Origin: Lingula anatina
Lineage: Eukaryota; Brachiopoda; Lingulata; Lingulida; Lingulidae
Direction of reading: 5' to 3'
Length of the DNA stretch: 64,000 nucleotides
Assembly: GCF_001039355.2 (NCBI RefSeq)
Contig: NW_019775547.1
Location: forward strand, 128,996 to 192,995
Below the pieces are notes generated by a model. The model did no database searches. It saw nothing but the letters and a program-made list of their open reading frames with translations, and was not told the origin of the DNA. The position numbers and the translations under genes are program-made. Positions 13,177 to 24,831 of this stretch are shown here, in pieces. Position 1 is the stretch's first letter, and each line of letters opens with the position of its first letter.

Positions 13177-16139
13177 ATGTCAAGAATCTGGCAGCGTCTG
13201 AAGGGATTGAAATTCAGTGAGGAATTCGTCAATATGGTTGTTCCGTCATTCATAACTGCAGCATCTCTGTACCAGGGCTTGAAGCACGTCTATGGTTTGG
13301 ACAGAATGAGGAGCAACTATGAGAAGAAGGACTCTCGTGGGAAACCAGTCGGTATTGATGAAGCCACTGAAGCTCTGATCAGTCAGGTAGGCTGAAAACC
13401 CAATTCCATACCTAGATCTTTCTAGCAGGATCGATCCAGCATTGAGGGGTTTCTTGCTATATTACATTCAGCTCGCGTGCCAGACATCTATGCTGTTTAT
13501 GCTGAATGCAATTTAGCAAGGATCCCCTCGGAGATAGATCTATCTTGTTAGTACAATAGATATATGGGAATGGTCTCTAACACCCCATTTCCATAGATTT
13601 TTAGATCGATCTATCCCTGTGGGGAGTCTCACTAGATTACTGTCAGCTTGGTCGGCTTAAGCGTCTGTCCCGCCTACTAAACGCTGTAAGGGGGTAATTA
13701 ACTATGGTGCCCACTCAGCTGACTGCAATTTAGCGCGAACCCCCAGGGAGTTAGGTCGATCTAAATCTTAATCTTTAGATCGATCTAAATCTCTGGGAAA
13801 GCACCCTAAGGGTCATGTGTTCAGAAATGCTGCAAAAATGGGGAAAAGTAGCTTTAAGAAAATGCACGAAAGTAACAGAAGTTTGAACTGTAGGGACGCA
13901 GAATGAGTGTTATGTATAGAGTTCAGAATTCTACTTAATGGGAAATTTGTTTTCTCACTATGTGGTTTCCCAAACTTGAAGGTAAATTCATTGATATTGA
14001 AGTGACAGTGTTGACAACTCAAAATCAGTTCAATTGTAGGTTTTGTGATAAGTAAGATCCATTTCAAAGTAAGATCAGGCATTAGATTCAAAATTGTCAG
14101 TATAGATCTTAGTAAATGCACTGAGTTCACAGTTCTGCTAATAGTGCATTTATTTATAACATCCAGGTATTAAGAAGGAGGAATCTTGTTCCCTATGAAG
14201 AAGCTGGGTTGGAATTCTTCTACAGTGACACAAAGGGACCAGTGTGTATGGGCGCTCTCGGGTGTCGAGGTGGTGCTTACATAGGTTTGTACACTGTTTT
14301 ACTCATGATAAAAAAAATTCTGAGGAGTTTTTCTTTAAAACTATGAGACATGACATTTTAGCTTTTTTGATTGCTTGATTGACAGGCCAGATCAAAACTT
14401 CATGCTTACTCTATGATATTTTAACCCTTTGTTCATGGGCCTACTGACTCACAGATTGTAATGATATCTTTTACTGCACAAAACGCAATGCAATATTCCA
14501 ATGGTTTGAGACAGATTTACAGATACCCTGTTCACAATATCGCCATTTATCAAAATAAATGGTGAATTGGGTCCCAATTTGATTATTGCAGTAGTCTGAA
14601 GGTATAAGGATTTTTGTCAACCCATTTCTCATAATCCTGCTAGTGAGCTGGATTTTCTTCAGGGACTCAAATAACTTACTGTGCATGCGTGTAGAAAAGT
14701 GTGGGTATCTATGAACGCTTGTTTATTACTTGAGCAATTGCACCAAACATATTTGGAGATCACCACTCACTACCACATGGGGAAACGTATTCTGCCATCT
14801 GAAAAGTTCCAAGAATGCTGGAATGTCTTTTGAGTTGCACTCGCCGTCACAAATAAAAACAGAAGGCAAAAGCTGTGTACGAATAGAGATGTTAAGTCCC
14901 CATATTTTATTTTTTTATTTATTTATTTTATCATTATTATTATTATTTTTTTTTTTTTGGTATTTTGAGTTGTGCAATGTGGAGCATATGTGAGTGTTCA
15001 TTACATCTTTTTAGCCATTTATACACAAGGGAATGAAAAACCTGTTACGCCTGAGTCTTCAGTCTTAAAGGGTCGATATGGCTTTATTTGTGTACTATTT
15101 GTCCTATTTTCTTTTAGCAAAAGATATTTTATATCTGATGTTCAAGCCAAACCTTATTTATGTAGGGAAAAAATACTCCAGCATGCAAATTATTGCTGGA
15201 CTCATCCCTGTACTTACATATGATGTTTTGGACCATTTTTTTTTTTTTTTTTTTTTATTTATATAAATTCTGAAGGAGTCATGGATTGCAAAGAAAATAA
15301 TTTTAGCAGGATGTTTAGACATAAAAATATGACCCAGAAACATTTTTGTATGCACATGGCATACCCTCAGTCCACTGAAAGAAGACAAAATTGACATGAA
15401 TCTTGAAACTATTTTTATTTCAAAAATTAATTTTCTTCTTTCACCAGGTCTGCCATTCTTTATGGCGTATAAGAGTGTCGATGACGTAGTGAAGAGCGAA
15501 ACACTGGTACTCCGAGGCAAAACATCCCACGACATTTATCAGATAGATTGGGAAGACCCTCTCTCCCTGGAGATGGCCAACTCTCTTGTCCTTTCGGATA
15601 AGGCAAAGATGTTTCTGATTGCACGGGAAATCTTCAACGTCAGTACATATGCTCCCTTGGTCAACGCTGTAGCTGTGGGTGCTTCTGGATTGATGACGTA
15701 CTCCATTTATAGGCACAACTTCTACAGAGCCAGATTGGTTGGTTGGACTGGGCATGTATTTTTTCTCTCTTTGGCTGCACTGGTAGGTGGCATTATGTAC
15801 ACCGTAATCACTGATAACTACAACTGTTGGCTGCAGGGCTGGACGAATAAAAAGGCAGCCATGTTGGGGACGGAGTACGCCGAGGGAGGTGTGGAACTCT
15901 TCGAGAGTATATTAAATTTGAATAAGATCACGAGAGAAATGATGGACGCGGCCGATTATTACAACAAGGAGGGGAATGTTAACTACCCATGGTACAGGAA
16001 TCCATTTTTACCAATTACATTACAACGAGACGGTGTCAGGAAAATCCTGGATGATCTGCGAGCTGGGGTTGTTCAACCGACTGAGTATCCTGACAAAGAC
16101 TACGATGCCCCAAGATTAAAGAGAGCGAGACAGCTTTGA
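13177..16139 (+). CDS. TMEM177: TMEM177, mitochondrial inner-membrane COX2-assembly factor, complete
   Basis: Three coding exons, 13177-13386, 14167-14284 and 15448-16139, join in phases 0 and 1 to give 339 aa (human about 311). Splice sites are CAG|GTAGGC, ATCCAG|GTA, ATAG|GTTTGT and CACCAG|GTC. Diagnostic family blocks are visible: an IDWEDP segment matching the VDWRSP position, SDKAKMFLIAREI matching the SREAQKFALAREV block, and W-x-N/D-K/R-x-AA-x-L-x-x-x-YAEGGVELFE near the C-terminus. Hydrophobic segments lie near the N-terminus (VNMVVPSFITAASLY) and as a central pair (NAVAVGASGLMTYSI and HVFFLSLAALVGGIMYTVI). In vertebrates the protein works with COX20 to stabilise newly made COX2. The acceptor 22 bp before the ATG implies an upstream noncoding exon. 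Intron 1 holds two foldback elements (13400-13808). Confidence 0.93.
13400..13572. repeat. Diverged palindromic element in TMEM177 intron 1
   Basis: The arms CCTAGATCTTTCTAGCAGG and CTCGGAGATAGATCTATCTT surround a centre containing CAGCTCGCGTGCCAGAC and GCTGAATGCAATTTAGCAAG. It resembles family P in layout (ATCGATC arms, AATTTAGC) but is clearly diverged. It abuts the full family P copy that follows. Confidence 0.55.
13577..13808. mobile_element. Palindromic foldback element, family P copy
   Basis: A near-complete copy in TMEM177 intron 1: CCCCATTTCCATAGATTTTT, TGTGGGGAGTCTCACTAG, GGGGGTAATTAACTATGG, CCCCCAGGGAGTTAGGTCG and a closing TCTCTGGGAAAGCACCCT. The ends are complementary to each other over about 45 bp with mismatches. 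Confidence 0.8.
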
Positions 16140-16149
16140 ACTGTACAGT

Positions 16150-16400
16150 ATTTAGAGACCATTCCCAGACCCTATCGTATTAACTGTGGATCGTTCTATC
16201 TATGAGGGGATTCTTGCTAATTGCTTTCAGCTTAAGCTGCTCTAATGTCTGGCTACTGAAGCTGTTAGGGGGGAATTAACTATAGTTTAGCAGCTTCAGT
16301 AGGCCTACCAGTCATCTGAGCCACTTAAGCTGAAAGCAATATAGGGAGAAACCCCTTGGAGATGGGTGGTGCCTGTCAGATAGGTCACAGTATGGGAGCC
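16150..16400. repeat. Palindromic repeat 3' of TMEM177
   Basis: GCAGCTTCAGTAGGCCTACC near the centre pairs with TGGCTACTGAAGCTGTTAGG, and the outer arms GGATCGTTCTATCTATGAGG and CCTTGGAGATGGGTGGTGCC resemble diverged family P arms. A truncated relative (ACTGTGGATTGAACTATCTA) starts near 16737. It lies within or just after the TMEM177 3' UTR. Confidence 0.55.
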
Positions 16401-18179
16401 CAGTCTTAGTGAATGTTATACTATGAACTGTTATAAATCTCAAAGTGTACATTTTCATTTTTCCAGTTGTTATTAAAATGAAGGGAAATTATAACTACAG
16501 CTCATACTAGACACACTGGAACAGCGTGATTCTTCTTTACTTCCGAGTTGTTTTCATTTGTGACTTATTGGCATTTTCAACGGGTGACTTAAAACCTCCA
16601 TGGAGCTGCAGTATTGTGCTAGTTGCATTACCTGAATGTCTGCAGTAACATTTGTACCCTCTGAAATCTGGGGTCTCTAAAATAGCATACAAAACTGAAG
16701 TATTGTATGGGACCATGCTCAGACCCTATTGTACTAACTGTGGATTGAACTATCTATCTCCGAGGGGATTCTGGCTTAATTGCAATCAACTGAAGCAGCT
16801 TAGATGTCTGTCAGACCATAACATATTACACTGGTCTACCAAAATGTAAAAAATGTAACGATAAAATGAAAAAACTCGTTATTTGAATAGAATTGAATGG
16901 TTGGAAAGTGAAAACATAAACCATCAAAATCGACCAAGTACTCGTATTTAAGTCAAATTGAAAATAAAAACATGCATGCACTGATATGTTTCATTATGAA
17001 AACCTCAGATAAGGAAACAGAACTCTGACTAGGCTATCATTCTTATTTTAGTCTATTTATTTATTTTATTCCTTTAACATATACAAAAGTTTTGAGATGG
17101 GAAAATATCAATAGAACAATTTTAAATGTCCCATTTGCTCCAATATGAGATTCTGAACATAGACGCTAATCACCAGTCACCTCTGCCTCCGTCCTCTCTT
17201 GTCTCCCACTGCAAAAACGATAATGGTTTCTCAGCGTCAGAATCGAATCTGAAAAATGACACTAGTTTCTGGCTGCTAGAATCGTTTTTGAAAAAGGACA
17301 GTAGTTTCTGGTTGCCAGAATTGTTTATTTTTATTGAATAAAAGCAAAGTTAGTCAACCATTCAACAAGGCGAGACACTCAGGGACACACGTGCGCACTG
17401 TGTCAGATCGAATCTGAAAAGCGACACCAATTTCTGGTTGCCAGAATCGTTTTTGAAAAAGTGAAATGGATTCAAACTTTATTTTTATGACCAAGCGTAC
17501 GTTATAAGTACAAGTATTTCTGTCATACATATATGATATTGCTTTTTTTTAACTTTAACCTCATACATAAATTGCTATGAAAACGAAATTAAAGGGTGGG
17601 AAAATTGCATGGTTATCCAATCCCACTGGGCTGAGTCAGCTCAGATAGAAATTCAATTTTGGGGTCAGGCTCTCACTTACTGTCTACCAGCACACTGCAT
17701 GTGCTGTGTTTGACCCATTTGTCCTAGATTTTATTTAAAGAAGTTTACAGACAACAAAAGCTCTAGACATTATGACAATTTGGCAAACATTTCGAAATGA
17801 GCGCTAGTTGAGTTTGCATTTTGTTGATCATATCACCATATATATAAAAGACTAATTATACGGATAGTATTCAGATATACTACGCCACAATACACAACTG
17901 TGTGACTATATATCCAAGAAACACTACAGTAATGTCTTATAAGAAACACAGTTAAGCAAGACATCCTTTCCAAAAAGCAGCCATATGATAAAAGTAATAC
18001 AGACTTAATATATTATTACATATAGCAAAGTACACATTTTAAGTGCTGTATCTAAAAAAAATTAACTTTTGTGTCGTAAGATCTGATTTTAAACTTTGTA
18101 CATACAAAAAATCATACAACATACACGTCTGCATTGATATGGCATACTTAAAGATAGAGAAACTAAAACCCCCCCCCCC

Positions 18180-18410
18180 NNNNNNNNNNNNNNNNNNNNN
18201 NNNNNNNNNNNNNNNNNNNNNNNNNNNNNNNNNNNNNNNNNNNNNNNNNNNNNNNNNNNNNNNNNNNNNNNNNNNNNNNNNNNNNNNNNNNNNNNNNNNN
18301 NNNNNNNNNNNNNNNNNNNNNNNNNNNNNNNNNNNNNNNNNNNNNNNNNNNNNNNNNNNNNNNNNNNNNNNNNNNNNNNNNNNNNNNNNNNNNNNNNNNN
18401 NNNNNNNNNN
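18180..18410. other. Assembly gap (231 N) flanked by duplicated sequence
   Basis: The gap is entered from a poly-C run. The flanks are near-duplicates: CATACTTAAAGATAGAGAAAC then poly-C on the left, CATACTTAAACCGATAGAGA then A and poly-C on the right. The gap probably spans a tandem unit or sits at a mis-join. Reading frames across it are meaningless. Confidence 0.9.
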
Positions 18411-18513
18411 CATACTTAAACCGATAGAGAAACTGAAAAACCCCCCCCCCCCCCCCCCCCCACCTCCTGTGCTGTCCATGTGGTACAGTGCTGCCAAAAG
18501 ATATTACATACTC

Positions 18514-18656
18514 AGTGGCGGATTTAGGTCAGATTTTCAAGTTTACATTGACGGGTATCTAATTTTTCTGTCGGAAGACGGTCAAAAAATGGAGGATGGA
18601 TCAACAAACATAATATGGAAGACTGTCAGAAAATATCTCTGGATCCACCCCTGATA
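18514..18656. mobile_element. Short TIR element (GGCGGATTTAGG family)
   Basis: Starts CAGTGGCGGATTTAGG and ends CTGGATCCACCCCTG, imperfect terminal inverted repeats. Relatives with the same ends occur at 52420-52627, around the inner element at 57790-58345, and as a right end only near 25370-25392. Confidence 0.55.
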
Positions 18657-18898
18657 CTGATACAACAAGTTTTTTTTTTTTTTTTCAGCCTTCTTGTAAC
18701 CTTAAGGGTGTCCAGGGGAGAAAGAGTACAACCAGGTACCACCCAGTAAAACTGAATCTAAAAGACAAAAAAAAATACACATGTACAGTAATTAAAGCCA
18801 AAACACTACATTTCTAAATAGATGATATAATTCTGCCTGTATTTATGATGTATCTCTGTCTTTTTAACCAAATACAGTCTGGTTTTATAATACAGTTA

Positions 18899-19115
18899 GA
18901 CTGCATTCCCACAGATTTTAGATCAATCTATCCCGTGGGGAGTCTCACTAGATTGCTGTCAGATTAGCCGGCTTAAATGTCTGTCCCGCCTACTAAAAGT
19001 TGTAAGGAGGTATTTAACATTCGTACATGCTCGGCCGACAGCAATTTAGCTTGAACCCCCAGGGAGTTAGGTCATCAAGATGGATCGATCTAAATCTGTA
19101 TGAACCCAGTCTTAC
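18899..19115. mobile_element. Palindromic foldback element, family P copy
   Basis: Same ordered blocks as the other copies: ACAGATTTTAGATCAATC, GGGGAGTCTCACTAGATTG, AGGAGGTATTTAACATTCG, CCCCCAGGGAGTTAGGTC and GGATCGATCTAAATCTGT. Confidence 0.75.
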
Positions 19116-19639
19116 TGTTTCTCAGACCTGACCACTTCCTAAATTAAGTATACATAACTGGCATCATGTTGAATCAAATGAATAACTTGTTACCTAATTC
19201 ATGGAATATTTATAATCATTACAATGCCAATCAGGTAAACATTAAGAGAAAAAAGGGTTTATGAAAGAACTGTGTAACTATTATTCATCAACACAGTTAA
19301 AGACATGTATGAAATGTTTTAAAGGGTAAAATAATATAGCTTAGAAAGAAACATATTTGACCACCAGTTTACATGTATTTGTGACAAATAGAAAACAACT
19401 GGATCTTTCAAATATTGCTTTTAACTTGGGGTCTGCATTTTTCTTCAAATAAAGACTTGTATCCTGTCATTTAGAAAGAATTTGTTCCATTCAAATCAGA
19501 AATAGTTTTCTTCTTTGAAACAAAGAAATACAGCTGATTTCTATAAAGCTTTTGCCTTAATGAAGATCAATTGTGGTTGTTTTGTCAGCAACATTGAGAA
19601 AAAAAACAAAATGAAATCTAAACAAAAATACACTCCAAA

Positions 19640-19670
<31 letters not shown>

Positions 19671-19699
19671 TTTTATTTATTATTATTATTTTTTTTATT

Positions 19700-19735
<36 letters not shown>

Positions 19736-19853
19736 TTTTTTTTTTTTTGTCTATAAAAGAACTTTAGCACTCAATTTCATCACTGGGATTGAAGAATTTG
19801 AAACAAAATACAGCTGATGGCCTGGTAAAACTCAACACCTAAAATCACCTTCA

Positions 19854-20872
19854 TTACTTCTCCCTCTTAGCATCACCTCCACTCAAGACACAACTTTCAT
19901 AATTTTCTCCGATTGGGAAAATTCTTTTCTCCACCCAGTCTGGTGTTGAGACAGGATTACTCCAGGCGTACAGCGGGTTGTGCAGAATAAAATAGACCAG
20001 GCAATGTGTTATAAACAGGGATATGATCACTTCCACTGTGGTGAGGTACTTGCCCAGTAAGTAGCAGTTGATGGTGTGGACAAGCACGTCATATGTGGTG
20101 CCAAACACTGCCAACAATTCCCAGCGTTTTTTGTGATGACTGCGTTGCCAATCAAGAGAGCTCCAGCTTATCAGCTAAAATGATAACATAGATTTGGTCA
20201 AAATCACATAATTGTAATTTGTATTGGTCAAACTAAACATATTTACTTTACGCAATCACTACCAGTAAATACTGTAGTATAGTCAAGGCAAATGACATGA
20301 CAAAAGGCTAAAACTTCATATTTGGAAAATAGAAATTTGAATTTTGAGTTACCATTGGTGTGATTATTATTATTATTATTTATAATTTATTTATTTGTTT
20401 ATTTTATTTTTATTTTATTTTTTGTCATTGTGTTTCATGCAAGGAACCAATATCAAATATGTAGTTTCTAAACTAAAGAAAATTCATTTTATACCCATGT
20501 CATTTCTGGATAACAAAAATTCTATTGAAAGAAAAATTTCTGAAATATAATTTCATTTCAGTCATCTTTAAAAAAATCCAATAAGTAAATAAATGGATAC
20601 AAAAGTACCTTCTTGCAAAGGGAAGAGGAATCCCAGGTTAGGACATAGTACCCATGCAGAATGTTATGAATTGCTGCTAACCACTTAAGTTTTCCAATAA
20701 ACAAGACGTTTATCGTAAACACTGTCATAGCTTCAACAAGGAAATAGCAACGCTGTCGCACAATATCTTTGCGTGGTAACAAACGCATGCGAAATATGAT
20801 TGACATATGGATTATGAAATGATATACTTCCAAGCAGAACAAAAATGCAGCTGGTAGGCTCATCGAATCCAT
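19854..20872 (-). CDS. Uncharacterised multi-pass membrane protein, 194 aa
   Basis: Two coding exons, 20609-20872 (88 codons) and 19854-20174 (106 codons plus stop), join in phase 0. The donor is AAGAAG|GTAC and the acceptor TTTTAG|CTG. The ATG lies 6 bp after a TTTTACAG acceptor, so a further 5' exon, probably untranslated, exists upstream. Four hydrophobic stretches are visible: SLPAAFLFCLEVYHFIIHMS, a second around EAMTVFTINVLFIG, a third around GTTYDVLVHTINCYLLG, and TVEVIISLFITHCLVYFIL. A basic loop (RMRLLPRKDIVRQR) follows the first. The tail after the last segment is hydrophilic and acidic/basic. I do not recognise the family. Composition and two clean splice sites argue it is real. 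Confidence 0.65.
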
Positions 20873-22976
20873 TTCAATCTGTAAAAGAGTAAAAAGAAAA
20901 AAATTGTTTAAAAGATATTCATAATATCATTTGTCAGTTATTTTGTTAATGGCTGATGTACTAGTACATACTGGTATCACAATGCTGTTTATCATTATGT
21001 AATTTTGCATTAAAATTGTCAAAAACCTTACTTTGTGCACTGCCACCACAAACATTATGAAAAGAAAACTACTTATTATTCTTCTTAAAAGAATGATTTG
21101 ATGGTTTGATGATTTTAATTAAAATACCAATAACTAATAATATATTTTTCTTGATTTTCAGTTGTTGGCACTAAATAATATATGTGGGCTTACGATCAGA
21201 TTAATTTGTCATAATACAACACTTGTGACAGTTTTTTTTTTATTATTATTATTATGCAAGTGCAAAAGGGAATCTTAACTGGCCCAGTGAATTTAATTGG
21301 GACGTGTCTTTAATGCAAAAACGATAATGGATCCAGTATAATTCTGTAAGAGGCCACTACTAGCAAATCCTGGAAATTATGTTATTATTATATACTGCCA
21401 TACACTTATATCAAATATTATAAAGAATATTGGATCAAACTTTTGCATTAACTATAGGAGTTCCATAACATCTTTTTTTATATATTTGTATAAGGTGCAA
21501 ATGGGATGCTGTTGGTATTTTTTTGAAACAGGTGTTTGGGAGATGTTTTTATTGTGAAAGTACTATAAGATTTATATGTGAATAAATATATTTTTGGTGT
21601 TTTTGGTACTACACTTTTTTAGTTTTCGCTGTTATTTAGTAGCCAACGACATTGCTTAAAACCGGGCATGATCGTGTAAAACTCCCAACTTAATGTTTCA
21701 CAGGTTTAATTTCGGTGGATTATAATTTATATATGCATGGCACAGTAAAACAGTACGCAGTAAACAAGTTATTCACTTCTGCAACTTAAAGGGATAGTAA
21801 CTGTTCGTTTTTGCTATAATAATTTTTCCTGGAGTAAACAACAATTTTCCCATACTTACCAATGGTTAATGAATCCATTTCTACATTCAAAGTAAATCCT
21901 TTTTTTTTTTTGTATAGCCAGAAAAATAGCTATAACTGCGGTAAAACATGCAGAATATACTATATATCTATGAGTTGTTTACAATGTTTTTAAATAAATC
22001 TAATACGAAAAATCAGTTTTAAAGCAGAAAGCTGCTTGTGCTGTGGCAGTGACTTTCGATTGCAAGATATTCTTAGTTCAAACTTCAAACTCCGCGTCGC
22101 GGAGGTCACTTATGGAAAAATTAGTTTTTCAGTCGGATGTTAAATCGTACGGAGCCCTTTCAGTCCCAGTCCAGCTGCCGTACGTCTTCCGTGTGGCTTC
22201 GGACCGATAAACTGATGTAGCACCTTATTTTATTTTTCACCAAAATGTGACAAGATTCTCTTTGTGTTATTTCCCTATTTTTTTTCTTTTTAAACAAATA
22301 AATAAATGGGGTGCGTATTTGTTACACCCACATAGCGATTGTGGTAGATTCTGCAATGAAACCTTTTAAGTTTAACTCACACTTCAATTAGTCACCTTTG
22401 CGCGATTCCAGCTGTTAAATATTGCATTGTCAAATTGCAGTTTTAAAACAGCTGGTAGGAATCATACAGGATAAAATACAGCACCTTTAGGTATTGGGTA
22501 AGCTGCATACAAAATCAAACATGTCCGATTTTTCAGGAAAAAAAACTGCCAAACCTGTTAACTCAACAGTCACGTTGCTCAAGATATGCGCAAAACAAAA
22601 CCGAAAAGAGGTTTAATATTATCAGATATTTGCTTTTGTAATACTAGTTGTTATGGTTAGAATGAGCTATAAATTAATGAGACGCCTTACCTTTTTGAAT
22701 ATGTTAATATATGTGTGCAGATAGTGAATTCCTCACATTTAGGTGGGGTTTTCGGATCTATTTCGATCGTTGATAGAAAGTCCCCTGAGATGTTGACGAC
22801 CATGAGTCTTTCCCTAACTGTGAAATTAGGGTAAGTGAGATTGCTTAAGCACTTCTGCGTGTATTGATTTGGTTGTGATGATTACGTGGATCTAGGTCAT
22901 GTGTTTTATACCAGGACAATACATCTACCTGTAAAAACTTTTTTATGTCACAATAATATTAGTCTACAAACAGTTT

Positions 22977-23880
22977 CCCAGCGAGCAAATTATGTTGTTT
23001 AAACGTTGAAACAACGTTGAACCATAATGTTGTTATGACGTTGGATAAACATTGGATTTGAAAGTTGACTCAACGTCAGATAACAACATTGTATAAATCC
23101 CAGTTGTTAGACAACATTCTTGCATGAAAATACATTATAATGACCTGAAATGTTTTTATTTTTGGTACAAAACACAGGTACACTGTAAAAACATCCAAGT
23201 GCCTGGCATGCTTTGTCTGATTTTTTCAACGCATTTAGCTCCTAAGCATGTTTTGCACCTAAGCATGGTACACCCTTTTAGCCTGGATGTGTTTAGCAGT
23301 AGGACATGATTAATGGCTAAATACATGTAGGGTATATATGTATGGCCTTTAAGTTGAAATTTCCAAGGTTTATATATATATATATACAACAAAGTCACAG
23401 TCACCTCAACCTAGCTGTCTATCTATAACAGGGTACCGAGAACTGTCAACTTTAACTGTTAACTTCACTCCCTCACATTTACAGCAACTTATTCATCCCA
23501 GTGTTAGCTGATCTTGAAAGGAAGTTTATTGGAATGTATTTCTGAATAACAAGTTAAGAAAATTCACTAGTTCACTAAAGACACAAAACAGTTAACTGTC
23601 ACTTTTAGTTTAAAACACTTCTTTTATTATTTTGATAAAGTTAGTTACAGTATTGATAAACAAAGTATCACGTTTTCAATAATTAATATTTTAAATTACA
23701 ATCCATGTCTGCAAGGTTGTGTCAGTGACCAAAATACAACGTTGAGTCAGCGTCACATTATGACGGTGTTTTGACGTGGCTGGATCAACGTTGATTTTAC
23801 GTTGAATTTAGGTAGATCAACGGCAATTCAACGTATCAACCTGTTCTCAACGTTGATCCAACGCGACTATGTCTGCTGGG
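22977..23880. mobile_element. Non-autonomous DNA transposon with CAACGTTG-rich ends
   Basis: The left end is CCCAGCGAGCAAATTATG and the right end ATAGTCGCGTTGG (reverse strand) to GTCTGCTGGG, i.e. termini CCCAGC...GCTGGG. Both subterminal 120-150 bp are packed with ACGTTG, CAACGT and GACGTT motifs in both orientations. The central part is ordinary AT-rich sequence with no open frame. The superfamily is not assigned. Confidence 0.65.
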
Positions 23881-23975
23881 TTGGTACTTCGCTCGTATTT
23901 TTTTCTATTTAACGTATCACTTTTTTATTTTATTCTATTTATTTATTTATTTATTATTATTTTTTTTTTTTGTAG

Positions 23976-24172
23976 AGCCAACTTTACACTCGACGGCGTT
24001 CTTTCTGCGTCCCGTAGCATGGCCCCGTTTGAATGTAAAATAAAATAAGAAAACTAACTAATACTTAACGTGCCGACAGCTGGCCGATCATTGAGAATTC
24101 ATTCTGCAAGCCAGTGTAATGACCGTATAAAGGACTCAAAAAGGATGCCGTCCAGTGTAAAGAGGGTTTAAC
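23976..24172. mobile_element. Short inverted-repeat element (MITE)
   Basis: CAACTTTACACTCGACGGCG on the left is matched by GCCGTCCAGTGTAAAGAGGG on the right in inverse orientation, with weaker pairing continuing inward (TTCTTTCTGCGTCC against GGACTCAAAAAGGATG). Length is about 195 bp with no coding capacity. Confidence 0.6.
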
Positions 24173-24689
24173 AGATTAACACCTTTTTTTTTTTTTTTTT
24201 TTTTTGTTTCCAACGTTCACCAGCTTTTCTATATTGTACTCTACGCCAGGAAGAGTGTCCCTCTATTCTCATTGCCATCAGCGAGTCTCCACGGAGTTAA
24301 ATATGCAACCATTTCTTTCGTTATCCGGAACATTTAGCACAAGGCCGTGAGTGTTGCGCCATTCGACCTATTATTCATTAAAACTCATATATTTGTGGCC
24401 TCGTCGTTACCACCATTTTTTTTCGTAATTATCTAAATGGACTGATATATACAAAATGAATAAAACTGATAGAAAAATCTCACCTTTTCAAAAAAAGAAT
24501 ACGAAAAAGCTGCCGAATATCTCTGCGTTGTAGTTTTTCGAAGAATCTTCTATACACGTTGCAGTATGCAAATATGCGTGGCAACTGTCTCCATCATGCT
24601 AAATTTATATTTGGCAAACTTTAGAACCAATCATCGATGGCGAAAGTCCATCTCCTATGCTGGTTGCAGGGCAAGCCATCATTGCTGCC

Positions 24690-24831
24690 GTCAACAAATG
24701 CCAGGGCTGCCGCAGTACGTTATTACTGTGGATATTTTTGACATCAGACAAAAATGACTGTCTATTTATTTATTTGTGAATATCTGTGGAAAATCAATCT
24801 GTCGCCCTGGTAGAGGGTATCTTTTTTGACA
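24690..24831. repeat. Partial relative of the element at 35032-35163
   Basis: It shares GACATCAGACAAAAATGACT, a CTGTCTATTTAT tract, GTGAATATCTGTGGAAAATC and the right terminus CGCCCTGGTAGAGGGTA with the complete copy. The left terminus is not preserved. Confidence 0.7.

Larger units (their letters stand above)
16140..19853. other. Intergenic, repeat-rich, with sequence gap
   Basis: No gene recognised. It holds diverged foldback repeats (16150-16400, half-copy near 16700-16820), a tandemly echoed motif around GAATCGAATCTGAAAAATGA (17240-17460), the N gap at 18180-18410, a family P copy and a long ATT/TTA simple repeat (19638-19750) directly 3' of the next gene. Confidence 0.6.

Noticed and set aside
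15158-15755. Minus-strand frames of 104-125 codons overlapping TMEM177 exon 3
   Set aside because: They are antisense shadows of the TMEM177 coding exon.
18039-18654. Long reading frames through 18.0-18.65 kb
   Set aside because: They are open only because they cross 231 unknown bases and poly-C runs.
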